From: Methylobacterium isbiliense
GTDB taxonomy: Bacteria > Pseudomonadota > Alphaproteobacteria > Rhizobiales > Beijerinckiaceae
Length of the DNA: 64,000 nt
Direction of reading: 5' to 3'
NCBI RefSeq assembly: GCF_022179325.1
Contig: NZ_BPQQ01000002.1
Span: 62,001 to 126,000 of the forward strand
Shown here: in pieces, positions 35,391-43,742 of the stretch
Numbering within the stretch: position 1 is the stretch's first letter
Layout: the number at the start of each line of letters is the position of its first letter
The notes under the pieces: generated by a model
What the model saw: only the letters and a program-made list of their open reading frames with translations
Told to the model about the DNA's origin: nothing
The model's database searches: none
Program-made: the position numbers and the translations under genes

Positions 35391-35493
35391 GCAGATTTCG
35401 CAAAAGTGGTCGCCGGTTTTGCGATAAAAATCTGCGAAAAAACAAGAACCTAAGCGGACGAAGCGTTGGCTTGCCAACGCAAGTCTGCTTAGG
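35387..35493. repeat. Double-palindrome intergenic element
   Basis: Two large hairpins side by side, bounded by a perfect 9-bp inverted repeat CTAAGCAGA (35387-35395) / TCTGCTTAG (35484-35492). Hairpin 1 (35391-35435) pairs GCAGATTT with AAATCTGC and CGCAAAA with TTTTGCG, with a 4-nt bulge. Hairpin 2 (35449-35493) pairs CCTAAGCGGAC with GTCTGCTTAGG (one mismatch) and GCGTTGGC with GCCAACGC around a TT loop. It is much AT-richer than its flanks. The structure suggests a dispersed palindromic repeat or miniature element, perhaps doubling as a transcription end for the response regulator. Confidence 0.75.
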
Positions 35494-35575
35494 GCCTGCC
35501 GGCAGGGCGCAGACGCGCTCGTCTCGCGAGCCACGACGCCGTCACGTCGCGTGTGCCTTGCCGCCGGATGCCCCG

Positions 35576-36436
35576 CTAAACCCGCACAGCGCTCCGGAAG
35601 GCCGCCGACAGGGCCGCGAGGGCTTGGCGCGGCGGGCCGCCCCTGACCCGCGTGTGGAGCAGGATCGGCAGGCGCGGCAGGGCCGGCAGGCGGAGCCTCG
35701 CGCCCACATCGACGACGCCGAGCGGCAGCATGCGGGGCGCCAGCGCCGCCACGCCGAGACCGGCCGACACCGCCGCGGCGACGGCCGCGACGCCGCCGCC
35801 CACGAAGGCCTCGGTCCAGGGGATGCCGGCCTCGTCGAGCAGGCGCCCGGCCATGGCGCGCACGCCGCACGGCTCGGCGAGCGTCGCCAGAGGCAGCGGC
35901 TCGGTCGCGCGCGGCTGCCAGCCGGGCGCGGCGAACCACCCAAACCCCTCCTCCGCCAGGACCTCGCCGTCGTCCCGGCCGACATGCAGCCGGGCGATCA
36001 CCACGTCGAGTTCGCGGCGGTCGAAGCTCTGCAGCAGGTCGCCCGAGGAGCCGATCCTGATCTCGATGAGAAGCTGCGGGTCCTGCGCGTTCATCCGGGC
36101 GATGAGGGCCGGGAGATCGGGTCCGGCGACGTGGTCGCTGATGCCGATCGCGAGGCGCTGGCGCGTCTCTGCCAGGATGGCGAGGGCGCGGTCATGGGCC
36201 TCGACGAGTTCGCGGGCGCGCTCCAGGAAGACGGCGCCCTGGGGCGACAGCTGCACGTAGCGCGGCGTGCGGTCGAGCAACCGGCAGCCGAGCCGGTGTT
36301 CGAGCCGCTTGACCCGAAGGCTGATCCCGGCCTGCGTCGTTCCCGTGGCCTCGGCGGCGCGGGTGAAGCTCGCCAGTTCGGCCACGTGAATGAAGGCCCG
36401 GACCGCATCGAGGTCGAGAGGAGCCGCAATCATCAC
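35576..36436 (-). CDS. LysR-family transcriptional regulator
   Basis: A 286-residue LTTR. The N-terminal winged helix (DLDAVRAFIHVAELASFTRA, then TQAGISLRVKRLEHRLG; about residues 8-68) is followed by the periplasmic-binding-protein-like effector domain. Divergent from the tautomerase gene across 88 bp, the classic LTTR arrangement, so that gene is the likely target. The effector is unknown. Start could be Met1 or Met2. Confidence 0.92.
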   Translation of the reverse strand: MMIAAPLDLDAVRAFIHVAELASFTRAAEATGTTQAGISLRVKRLEHRLGCRLLDRTPRYVQLSPQGAVFLERARELVEAHDRALAILAETRQRLAIGISDHVAGPDLPALIARMNAQDPQLLIEIRIGSSGDLLQSFDRRELDVVIARLHVGRDDGEVLAEEGFGWFAAPGWQPRATEPLPLATLAEPCGVRAMAGRLLDEAGIPWTEAFVGGGVAAVAAAVSAGLGVAALAPRMLPLGVVDVGARLRLPALPRLPILLHTRVRGGPPRQALAALSAAFRSAVRV

Positions 36437-36448
36437 GCATCACTATTT

Positions 36449-36464
36449 TTGAAATCAGCTTCAA
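36449..36464. promoter_or_regulatory. Candidate LysR operator
   Basis: TTGAA-N6-TTCAA (36449-36464) is a perfect interrupted palindrome 13 bp upstream of the LysR start and 61 bp before the tautomerase ATG. Placement suits autoregulation plus control of the divergent gene. It does not match the exact T-N11-A LTTR box, so this is tentative. Confidence 0.45.
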
Positions 36465-36524
36465 TAGCATATCGAAATGAAGGGGCGCCGTCTACACCGG
36501 CGAAGGGCCACAGGGAAACCCGCC

Positions 36525-36905
36525 ATGCCGCTCACCTTCATCGCAATGCGCGCCGGACAATCCGATGCCTACCGCCAGGCGATCTTCGACGGCCTGTACC
36601 GCGCGATGCGCGAGACGTTCAGCGTGCCGGACGATGATCAGTTCATGACCATCACGGAGCACGATCCCGCGAATTTCCGCTATGGCGCCACCTACGGCGG
36701 TATCGATCGCAGCAGCAACGTGATCTTCGTACAGATCAGTGCCATGAACACTCGGACGGTCGAGCAGAAGAAGGCGCTCTACCGTCGGATCGTAGAACTC
36801 CTCGGCGAGGATCCCGGCATCCGGCCGGAGGACATCCTGATCAATCTCGTGGAGGGCGCCAGGGAGAACTGGTCGCTCGGCCGCGGCCTCGCGCAATACG
36901 CCTGA
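36525..36905 (+). CDS. Tautomerase-family protein
   Basis: A 126-residue member of the tautomerase superfamily (Tautomerase_2 type). After removal of Met the N-terminus is Pro (MPLTFIAMR), the catalytic base of this family. ATG 36525 is chosen for this reason and has AGGGA upstream; an earlier in-frame ATG at 36477 would bury the Pro. The substrate is unknown; relatives act on 4-oxalocrotonate-like or malonate-semialdehyde-like compounds. Probably controlled by the divergent LysR regulator. Confidence 0.87.
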   Translation: MPLTFIAMRAGQSDAYRQAIFDGLYRAMRETFSVPDDDQFMTITEHDPANFRYGATYGGIDRSSNVIFVQISAMNTRTVEQKKALYRRIVELLGEDPGIRPEDILINLVEGARENWSLGRGLAQYA

Positions 36906-37081
36906 CGCCGGATCGGGGCGGCCCGCCTCGCCGCGCGTGGCGCCCACCCGCGCCGTCGAACCCGCGGAGTGCAGCGGGCGCCGCATTCGGCGCAGGGAGG
37001 TCTAGCCGCAGGTGGAAAGGGACCTACCATTGCCCCAATACTAACGGCCGCCGTCGCGGCCGATCCCGGGAGCGAGACGCC

Positions 37082-39145
37082 ATGACCGCCATCCGGAATC
37101 ACGGGCCGTGGGCCCTCGTCGGTGCCCTCGGTGCCGCCGCCCTCGCCATCGTCGCGACCACCCGCGGCGAGACCGTCAACGCCCTCTGGATCGTCGTCGC
37201 GGCGGTCTCGATCTACCTGATCGCCTACCGCTACTACTCGCTCTACATCGCCCGGCACGTGATGCGGCTCGACCCGAACCGGCCGACGCCGGCGATCCGC
37301 CACAACGACGGGCTCGATTACGTCCCCACCGACAAGTACGTGCTGTTCGGGCACCATTTCGCGGCGATCGCCGGGGCCGGACCCCTCGTCGGCCCGGTTC
37401 TCGCCGCCCAGATGGGCTACCTGCCGGGCCTGCTCTGGATCCTGGCCGGCGTGGTGCTGGCGGGCGCCGTGCAGGACTTCATGGTGCTGTTCGTCTCGAT
37501 GCGCCGCGACGGGCGCTCGCTCGGCGAGCTGATCCGGGCCGAACTCGGCACGATTCCCGGCATCATCGCGCTGTTCGGCGCCTTCATGATCATGGTGATC
37601 ATCCTGGCGGTGCTGGCGCTCATCGTCGTCAAGGCCCTGGCCGAGAGCCCGTGGGGCACCTTCACGGTGATGGCGACCATCCCGATCGCCATGCTGATGG
37701 GCGTCTACTCGCGCTGGATCCGGCCGGGCAAGATCGGCGAGGTGTCGATCCTCGGCTTCGTGCTGCTGATGCTGGGGATCATCTACGGCCAGACGGTCTC
37801 GACCGACCCGACCCTGTCGGCGATGTTCACCTTCACGGGCACGCAGTTGTGCTGGATGCTGATCGGCTACGGCTTCGTCGCCTCGATCCTGCCGGTCTGG
37901 CTGCTGCTCGCCCCGCGCGACTACCTGTCGACCTTCCTCAAGATCGGCACCATCGTGGGCTTGGCCCTGGGCATCCTCGTGCTCGCCCCGCATCTGCAGA
38001 TGCCCGCCGTGACGAAGTTCGTGGACGGCACCGGCCCGGTCTGGTCGGGCTCCCTCTTCCCATTCCTGTTCATCACCATCGCGTGCGGCGCCGTCTCGGG
38101 CTTCCACAGCCTGATCTCGTCGGGCACCACCCCGAAGCTCATCGACAACGAGGTCAATGCCCGCTTCATCGGCTACGGCGGCATGCTGATGGAGAGCTTC
38201 GTCGCCGTGATGGCGCTGGTCTCGGCGAGCGTGATCGATCCGGGCGTCTACTTCACCATGAACGCGCCCGCGGCCATCGTCGGCACCACCCCCGAGACCG
38301 CCGCGGCGGCCGTGACCAGGATGGGCTTCCCGATCACCCCCGAGGCGATCCAGCAGACCGCCTCGGATGTCGGCGAGCACACCATCATCTCGCGGGCCGG
38401 CGGCGCGCCGACGCTCGCGGTCGGCATGGCCCACATCATCTCGAACGTCGTCGGCGGCAAGGCCATGATGGCGTTCTGGTACCATTTCGCCATTCTGTTC
38501 GAGGCCCTGTTCATCCTCACGGCGGTCGATGCCGGGACCCGGGCGGGCCGCTTCATGCTGCAGGACCTGATCGGCGTGGCGGTGCCGGCCTTCAAGGATA
38601 CCGCCTCGTGGGGGCCGAGCATCGTGGCGACCGCTCTGTGCGTCGGGGCCTGGGGCTTCTTCCTCTATCAGGGCGTCACCGACCCGCTCGGCGGCATCAA
38701 CACGCTGTGGCCGCTGTTCGGCATCTCGAACCAGATGCTCGCCGCCATCGCGCTCACGCTGTGCACGGTGGTGATCTTCAAGATGAAGCGCGAGCGCTAC
38801 GCCTGGATCACCATCGTGCCGACCCTGTGGCTGGTGGCCTGCACCCTCACGGCCGGGCTGCAGAAGGTCTTTTCCGCCGATCCCCGCGTCGGCTTCCTGT
38901 CGCACGCCGACCGCTACGCGGCGGCGCTGGCGGAGGGCAAGGTGCTGGCCCCGGCCAAGGACCTCGACCAGATGCGCCAGATCGTGTTCAACGATCGCAT
39001 CGACGCGGTGCTGGCCGTGCTGTTCGTCGCGGTCGTGGTGGCGATCGTCGCCTTCGGGGTGAAGTCCTGCCTCACCGCCTATCGCGCCCGGACCTGGACC
39101 GCCCTGGAGGCGGATCCCCAGGGCGCCCCGGCCGCGGCGGAGTGA
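37082..39145 (+). CDS. cstA: Carbon starvation protein CstA (pyruvate/peptide transporter)
   Basis: A 687-residue polytopic inner-membrane protein with about 16-18 hydrophobic segments. It has the CstA N-terminal signature (GHHFAAIAGAGPLVGPVLAAQ, the AAQMGYLPG loop) and the later SSGTTPKLIDNE. Length matches E. coli CstA/BtsT, which import pyruvate (BtsT, CstA) or have been linked to peptide uptake during starvation. GGGAG precedes the ATG. It is followed after 5 bp by the small YbdD-like gene that accompanies cstA in many genomes. Confidence 0.95.
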   Translation: MTAIRNHGPWALVGALGAAALAIVATTRGETVNALWIVVAAVSIYLIAYRYYSLYIARHVMRLDPNRPTPAIRHNDGLDYVPTDKYVLFGHHFAAIAGAGPLVGPVLAAQMGYLPGLLWILAGVVLAGAVQDFMVLFVSMRRDGRSLGELIRAELGTIPGIIALFGAFMIMVIILAVLALIVVKALAESPWGTFTVMATIPIAMLMGVYSRWIRPGKIGEVSILGFVLLMLGIIYGQTVSTDPTLSAMFTFTGTQLCWMLIGYGFVASILPVWLLLAPRDYLSTFLKIGTIVGLALGILVLAPHLQMPAVTKFVDGTGPVWSGSLFPFLFITIACGAVSGFHSLISSGTTPKLIDNEVNARFIGYGGMLMESFVAVMALVSASVIDPGVYFTMNAPAAIVGTTPETAAAAVTRMGFPITPEAIQQTASDVGEHTIISRAGGAPTLAVGMAHIISNVVGGKAMMAFWYHFAILFEALFILTAVDAGTRAGRFMLQDLIGVAVPAFKDTASWGPSIVATALCVGAWGFFLYQGVTDPLGGINTLWPLFGISNQMLAAIALTLCTVVIFKMKRERYAWITIVPTLWLVACTLTAGLQKVFSADPRVGFLSHADRYAAALAEGKVLAPAKDLDQMRQIVFNDRIDAVLAVLFVAVVVAIVAFGVKSCLTAYRARTWTALEADPQGAPAAAE

Positions 39146-39150
39146 GCGTC

Positions 39151-39375
39151 ATGGCGCAGCCATCCGAGGCGTTGCGCGAACGCTGGGCGCTCCTCACCAA
39201 GTGCGTCTGCGACGGCGCCCGGCTGATGGTGGGCCAGGGCAATTACGACGTCTACGTCGCGCATGTCCGCAAGACCCACCCGGATCGGGAGCCGATGACC
39301 CCGACCGAGTTCTTCCGCGACCGCCAGAACGCCCGCTTCGGCGTCGGCGGTCGCGGGGGATTCCGCTGCTGCTGA
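39151..39375 (+). CDS. YbdD/YjiX-family small protein
   Basis: A 74-residue protein that includes GNYDVYVAHVRKTHPD, MTPTEFFRDRQNARFG and a C-terminal Cys-Cys. These are the conserved parts of the YbdD/YjiX family (65-75 residues), whose genes follow cstA or btsT and are needed with them for transport. ATG 39151 is used; a GTG at 39142 overlapping the cstA stop is an alternative that would couple the two genes. Confidence 0.92.
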   Translation: MAQPSEALRERWALLTKCVCDGARLMVGQGNYDVYVAHVRKTHPDREPMTPTEFFRDRQNARFGVGGRGGFRCC

Positions 39376-39633
39376 GGGCGGCCTCCCTCCGTCGCAGGCG
39401 CGTGCGGCGTCCGGTTCATGGCGTGGGCCGGCGCCGCGCCTTGTCCCGGACGCGCGATGGAGCAGCCGCGGCCGGGTTTTTCGGGGCGCTCGGCGGGTAG
39501 AGCCCTCAGGCGGGCCGCAGGCCTGTGCGCAATCGCCAACGGCCCTCACTCCCGCACGCGCCTTTCGCATTCGGCCATCGTCGAGGGAGATCCGGCGGTG
39601 CTCGCTCTCGCGACCCGCCGAGGAGCCAAAACC

Positions 39634-40944
39634 TCACGCGATCCGGGCCAGGATCGGATCGCCGCTGGGCGCCGAGCCCTCCCCGATCCGGTAGGCCGCC
39701 TGCACCGCCGCGACGGCGCGCTCCGCCGCGGCCTCGCTGCGCGCATGCACCGTGGCGAGCGGCTCGCCCGCACCGACCTCGCTGCCGAGACCGGCAAGGT
39801 CGGTGAGGCCGACCGCGTGGTCGATCGTGCCCTGCGGCTTGGTGCGGCCGCCGCCGAGGCCGATCACCGCCAGGCCGATCTCGCGCGTGGCGATGGCGGC
39901 GACGCGGCCGGCCCGGGGCGCCGGCACCGGCCGCCGCACCGGGGCGTCGGGCAGGTGCCGGTCGGCGCGCTCCACCACGTCGGCCGGACCGCCCAGGGCC
40001 TCGACCATGCGGCCGAACAGCTCCGCGGCCCGCCCCGAGGCGAGCGCCGCCTCCAGCCGGGCGGTGGCCGCCGCGTGATCGGGGGCGAGGCCGCCCAGCA
40101 CCAGCATCTCGGCGCCGAGCGCCAGGGTGACGGCGTGGAAGCGCGGCTCGCGCCGGCGGCCGGTGAGATAGTCGAGGGCGTACACGACCTCGACCGCGTT
40201 GCCGGCGGCGCTCGCCAGCGGCGCATCCATGTCGGTGAGGACGGCGCGGGTCGGCAGGCCCGCCCCGTTCGCCACCGTGACGAGGCTCTCGGCGAGCGCC
40301 TGCGCCTCCTCGCGCGTGGCCATGAAGGCACCGGAGCCGGCCTTGACGTCCATCACCAAGCCGCCGAGGCCGGCGGCGAGCTTCTTCGAGAGGATCGAGG
40401 CGGTGATCAGATCGAGCGACTCGACCGTGCCGGTGACGTCGCGGATCGCGTAGAGCCGCCGGTCGGCCGGGGCGAGGTCCGGCGTCTGGCCGATGATGGC
40501 GCAGCCGACATGCCGCATGGCCCGCTGGAAATGCGCGACGTCCGGCGCGGTGGCGTAGCCCGGAATGCTGTCAAGCTTGTCGAGGGTGCCGCCGGTATGC
40601 CCGAGGCCGCGCCCGGCGATCATCGGCACGAAGCCGCCGCAGGCCGCCACGAGCGGCGCGAGCGCGAGGCTCACCGTGTCGCCGACGCCCCCCGTCGAGT
40701 GCTTGTCGAGGATCGGGCCGGGCAGATCCCAGGACAGGACCGTGCCGGAGAGCGTCATGGCGCGGGTCAGCGCCACGCGCTCCGGCAGCGACAGGCCGCG
40801 CCAGCACACCGCCATGGCGAAGGCCGCCGCCTGCCCTTCCGTGACGTGGCCCTCCGTGAGCCCGGCGATGAAGCGCTCGATCGCCTCGGGCGGCAGCACC
40901 GCCCCCTCGCGCTTGGCCCGAATGATCTCCTGCGGCAGCAGCAC
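39634..40944 (-). CDS. deoA: Thymidine phosphorylase
   Basis: Phosphorolysis of thymidine/deoxyuridine to base and deoxyribose 1-phosphate. The 436-residue protein has the type II nucleoside phosphorylase signature: the phosphate-binding [15 protein letters not shown], the following [16 protein letters not shown], and the [21 protein letters not shown] segment. It starts with GTG, 3 bp after the deoC stop, and is the last gene of cdd-punA-deoC-deoA. Confidence 0.95.
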   Translation of the reverse strand: MLLPQEIIRAKREGAVLPPEAIERFIAGLTEGHVTEGQAAAFAMAVCWRGLSLPERVALTRAMTLSGTVLSWDLPGPILDKHSTGGVGDTVSLALAPLVAACGGFVPMIAGRGLGHTGGTLDKLDSIPGYATAPDVAHFQRAMRHVGCAIIGQTPDLAPADRRLYAIRDVTGTVESLDLITASILSKKLAAGLGGLVMDVKAGSGAFMATREEAQALAESLVTVANGAGLPTRAVLTDMDAPLASAAGNAVEVVYALDYLTGRRREPRFHAVTLALGAEMLVLGGLAPDHAAATARLEAALASGRAAELFGRMVEALGGPADVVERADRHLPDAPVRRPVPAPRAGRVAAIATREIGLAVIGLGGGRTKPQGTIDHAVGLTDLAGLGSEVGAGEPLATVHARSEAAAERAVAAVQAAYRIGEGSAPSGDPILARIA

Positions 40945-40947
40945 GCC

Positions 40948-41697
40948 TCACCCCTCCCCGGCCAGCGCCGACGACAGCGCGTCGTGCAGGCTGCTGGCCC
41001 CCAGCCGAAACGTGCGGGCCGAGACCCAGCCCGGCCCCATGACGCGGTCGGCGAGCGCCAGGTAGGTGGCGGCATCCTCCACCCGCCGCAAGCCGCCCGA
41101 CACCTTGAGCCCCGCACCCGACCCCGCGGCCCGGATCGCCTCCAGCATCGCGCGCGCGGCGTCCGGGGTCGCCGAGACCGGGCTCTTGCCCGTCGAGGTC
41201 TTGAGAAAATCGGCGCCCGCGTCGAGACCGAGCCGGCTCGCCCGGTCGATCAGCGCCGGATCGCCGAGTTCTCCCGTCTCCAGAATCAGCTTGAGGCTGC
41301 GCCCGCCGGTCACGCAGCGGCGCACGCCCGCCACCATCGCGCGGGCGGCGGCCTCGTCGCCGCGCATCAGCGCCCGGTAGGGCAGCACGAGGTCGATCTC
41401 GCCCGCGCCGTCCGCCAGCGCCGCCTCCGTGGCCGCCACCGTGCCGGCGACGTCCTCGCCGCCCTGCGGGAAGTTGACCACCGTGGCGATGCGCACCGGC
41501 GTGCCGGCGAGGAGCCCGGCGGCGGCGCGCACGAAGCGGGGCCAGACGCACACGGCCGCCACCGGTCCGCCCGGCGCCAGAGCCTTCGTGCAGAGGGCCG
41601 CGATCGCCGGCTCGCCGCAGGTCTCCGAGAGGTCGGTGAGGTCGAGGAGCGGCAGGGCGCGGCGCGCCACGGCGCGGGCCTTGCCGGGCGGGATCAC
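40948..41697 (-). CDS. deoC: Deoxyribose-phosphate aldolase
   Basis: Cleaves 2-deoxyribose 5-phosphate to glyceraldehyde 3-phosphate and acetaldehyde. The 249-residue TIM barrel shows the Schiff-base Lys in ADFLKTSTGKS and the KVSGGLR strand. The GTG start at 41697 overlaps the TGA of the upstream phosphorylase gene (GTGA); starts further upstream would overlap that gene extensively in another frame. Together with the two phosphorylases it sends nucleoside carbon into central metabolism; note that a deoxyribose 1-phosphate mutase is not in the operon. Confidence 0.94.
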   Translation of the reverse strand: MIPPGKARAVARRALPLLDLTDLSETCGEPAIAALCTKALAPGGPVAAVCVWPRFVRAAAGLLAGTPVRIATVVNFPQGGEDVAGTVAATEAALADGAGEIDLVLPYRALMRGDEAAARAMVAGVRRCVTGGRSLKLILETGELGDPALIDRASRLGLDAGADFLKTSTGKSPVSATPDAARAMLEAIRAAGSGAGLKVSGGLRRVEDAATYLALADRVMGPGWVSARTFRLGASSLHDALSSALAGEG

Positions 41698-42512
41698 GAC
41701 AGGTCCTCCAGCCACGCGGTGAGGAGGCGCACCACGTCCCCGGCGGCCGCGGCGGCGACCCGCTTCGTCTCGGCATGGCTCGGCGCCCCGCCGGTGAAGC
41801 CCGCCGCGTAGTTCGTGACCAGCGAGAGGGCGGCGACGCGCAGGGAGAAGAACCGGGCCAGGATCACCTCCGGCACCGTCGACATGCCGACGAGGTCGGC
41901 GCCCAGCCGGCCGGCCATGCGGATCTCCGCCGGCGTCTCGAAGCTCGGGCCGGCGAACCACGCATAGACCCCCTCGTGCAGCCGCAGCCCCGCCACCGCC
42001 GCGGCGCGCCGCAGACCCGCCCGCAGGGCCGGATCGTAGGCGTCCACCATCGGCACGAAGCGGCCGTCGGCGGGCTCGCCGATCAGCGGGTTCATGCCTG
42101 CGAGATTCAGGTGGTCGGTGATGAGCGCGAGGCTGCCCGGCCCCGCCTCGGCCAGGAGCGAGCCGGCCGCGTTGGTGAGGAGGAGCGGCGGCGCGCCCAA
42201 AGCCGCCACCAGCCCCAGCGGAATCCGCATGGCGCCGGCCTCGCCGCGCTCGTAGGGGTGGGTGCGCCCCTGGAACAGCAGCACCTCGCGCCCGGCGAGG
42301 CGGCCGGCTACGAGCCGCCCGGCATGACCGGTGACGCCCGAGACGGGGCAATGCGGGATCTCCGCATAGGCGAGGTGGCGCGGCGCCGCCAGGGCCTCCG
42401 CGAGCGGCCCGAGCCCGGTGCCGGCCACGACCGCGAGCGCGAAGGGACCGCCGAAGCCCCGCGCCCGCAGGACGGCGGCGGCCTCGGCGAGGCGGGGATC
42501 GTCCGCGCTCAC
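41694..42512 (-). CDS. punA: Purine-nucleoside phosphorylase (class II type)
   Basis: A 272-residue trimeric-type PNP. It has the phosphate-binding GTGLGPL loop, the GRTHPYERGE motif, the LLTNAAGSL strand and the purine-site region GPSFETPAEIRM...VGMSTVPE. Starts at GTG 42512, overlapping the cdd stop as GTGA; its own stop overlaps the deoC start in the same way. Catalyses phosphorolysis of inosine/guanosine and deoxy analogues. Confidence 0.92.
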   Translation of the reverse strand: MSADDPRLAEAAAVLRARGFGGPFALAVVAGTGLGPLAEALAAPRHLAYAEIPHCPVSGVTGHAGRLVAGRLAGREVLLFQGRTHPYERGEAGAMRIPLGLVAALGAPPLLLTNAAGSLLAEAGPGSLALITDHLNLAGMNPLIGEPADGRFVPMVDAYDPALRAGLRRAAAVAGLRLHEGVYAWFAGPSFETPAEIRMAGRLGADLVGMSTVPEVILARFFSLRVAALSLVTNYAAGFTGGAPSHAETKRVAAAAAGDVVRLLTAWLEDLS

Positions 42513-42913
42513 CCGGGCAGACCCAGAGTGTCGGGGCCGAAGGAATCCGGCAGCAGGGTGCCGAGGGTGAAGCTCCTCCGCACGCCCTCCGGCCCCGCGA
42601 CGTGCACCGGCGTGTCGGGGCTCGCGAATTCCCGGATGCGCTGGCGGCAGGCGCCGCAGGGCGTCACCAGCGCCTCACCCTCGCCCAGCACCAGGATCGC
42701 CGCGATGCGCCGGCCGCCCCCCGCCACCATCGCGGCGATGGCGCCCGCCTCCGCGCAGGTGCCGACCGGATAGGCGGCGTTCTCGACGTTGCAGCCCGCA
42801 TGGACCGCCCCGGTCTCGTCCCGCACGGCGGCGCCGACCCTGAAGCGCGAATAGGGCGCGTGCGCCCGCGCCTGAGCGGTGCGGGCGGCGGCCAGCAGCA
42901 TCTCGATCGTCAT
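42509..42913 (-). CDS. cdd: Cytidine deaminase
   Basis: A 134-residue zinc-dependent deaminase. The active-site Cys-Ala-Glu of the first zinc motif is in VENAAYPVGTCAEAGAI, and the second zinc motif is TPCGACRQRIREFA, giving the three-Cys type of small tetrameric Cdd. Unusual detail: Ala-Gly follows CAE where most homologues have CAERxA. Likely first gene of the overlapping nucleoside-salvage operon; converts cytidine/deoxycytidine to uridine forms that feed DeoA. Confidence 0.93.
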   Translation of the reverse strand: MTIEMLLAAARTAQARAHAPYSRFRVGAAVRDETGAVHAGCNVENAAYPVGTCAEAGAIAAMVAGGGRRIAAILVLGEGEALVTPCGACRQRIREFASPDTPVHVAGPEGVRRSFTLGTLLPDSFGPDTLGLPG

Positions 42914-43020
42914 GCGGGGATCGTCATCGGGAGGAAGCGGCGCGGACCATCCCCGATGATTGCCCGCGGGACGGGGCGGCTGTCGAGTCCCCGGTACCGG
43001 CGGAGGCGCGATCGTTGCGC

Positions 43021-43461
43021 CTAATGCCCGGCGGCCTCCGCCGCCGCGCGGGCCGCCCTGAGGTTGGCCGCCTCCTCGGCGGCATCCGCGGCCTCGCTCG
43101 CCCGGAAGCTGCGCGCCCGCGCCTCGCAGCGCGCGCGCAGGCCGTCCAGTTCCTCCTCGGTCAGATGCTCGATGCCGATATAGGTGTTCTGCGCCGCGCT
43201 CGCGCGGATCAGCTCATCGAGCTTGGCCTGGATCGCCGCGCCGTCGCGGTTCTGGGTGTTCTGGATCAGGAACACCATCAGGAAGGTCACGATGGTCGTC
43301 CCGGTGTTGATGATGAGCTGCCACGTGTCCGAGAAGCCGAACAGCGGGCCGCTGACGGCCCAGGCCACGATGACCATGAGGCTGATCGCGAAGGTGGCGG
43401 GCTTGCCGGCCGCCCGGGCGACCGCCGCCGAGAAGGCGGTGAAGGTGCGGGCGATCGCCAT
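43021..43461 (-). CDS. Low-affinity iron permease family protein
   Basis: A 146-residue protein with two hydrophobic helices (about residues 22-42 and 48-66) and the motif IINTGTTIVTFLMVFLIQNTQNRD, typical of the bacterial proteins in the low-affinity iron permease (Fet4-like) family, which often form short two-helix proteins. The C-terminal tail is helical and Ala/Glu/Arg-rich. Function in bacteria is not proven. It stands alone, 107 bp downstream of cdd's start on the same strand. Confidence 0.85.
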   Translation of the reverse strand: MAIARTFTAFSAAVARAAGKPATFAISLMVIVAWAVSGPLFGFSDTWQLIINTGTTIVTFLMVFLIQNTQNRDGAAIQAKLDELIRASAAQNTYIGIEHLTEEELDGLRARCEARARSFRASEAADAAEEAANLRAARAAAEAAGH

Positions 43462-43742
43462 CGAGAGCCTCCTGCGGCCGCCCGGCGCGGCCTGTCGCGG
43501 ACGTTGACGAAATCGTCAGTCGCCCGGTCGGTTCCGCCCTTGACGCAGGCCGCGCCCGGGCGCATCGAGCCCCGGCACGCGGCCTTCGCGCCGCAGCAAT
43601 CCCAACCCGGATCCTCCATGCCGAGCGACAGTCACAGTCGACCGCCGTTCCAGCCCGCCTGCTGACCGCTCCCCGGGACCTCGCGCCCGCGCCAGCGCTC
43701 ACCCCGGCCGGCCGGAACGGCAGGCCGTCAGGAAGGTGAGCC

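Noticed and set aside
36449-36464. Assigning the palindrome as a canonical T-N11-A LysR box
   Set aside because: The T and A positions are not 11 bp apart; it is kept only as a candidate operator.
39376-39633. A terminator after ybdD around 39458-39485 (GCGGCCGGGTTTTTC)
   Set aside because: A T-run is present but I could not pair a convincing stem in front of it.
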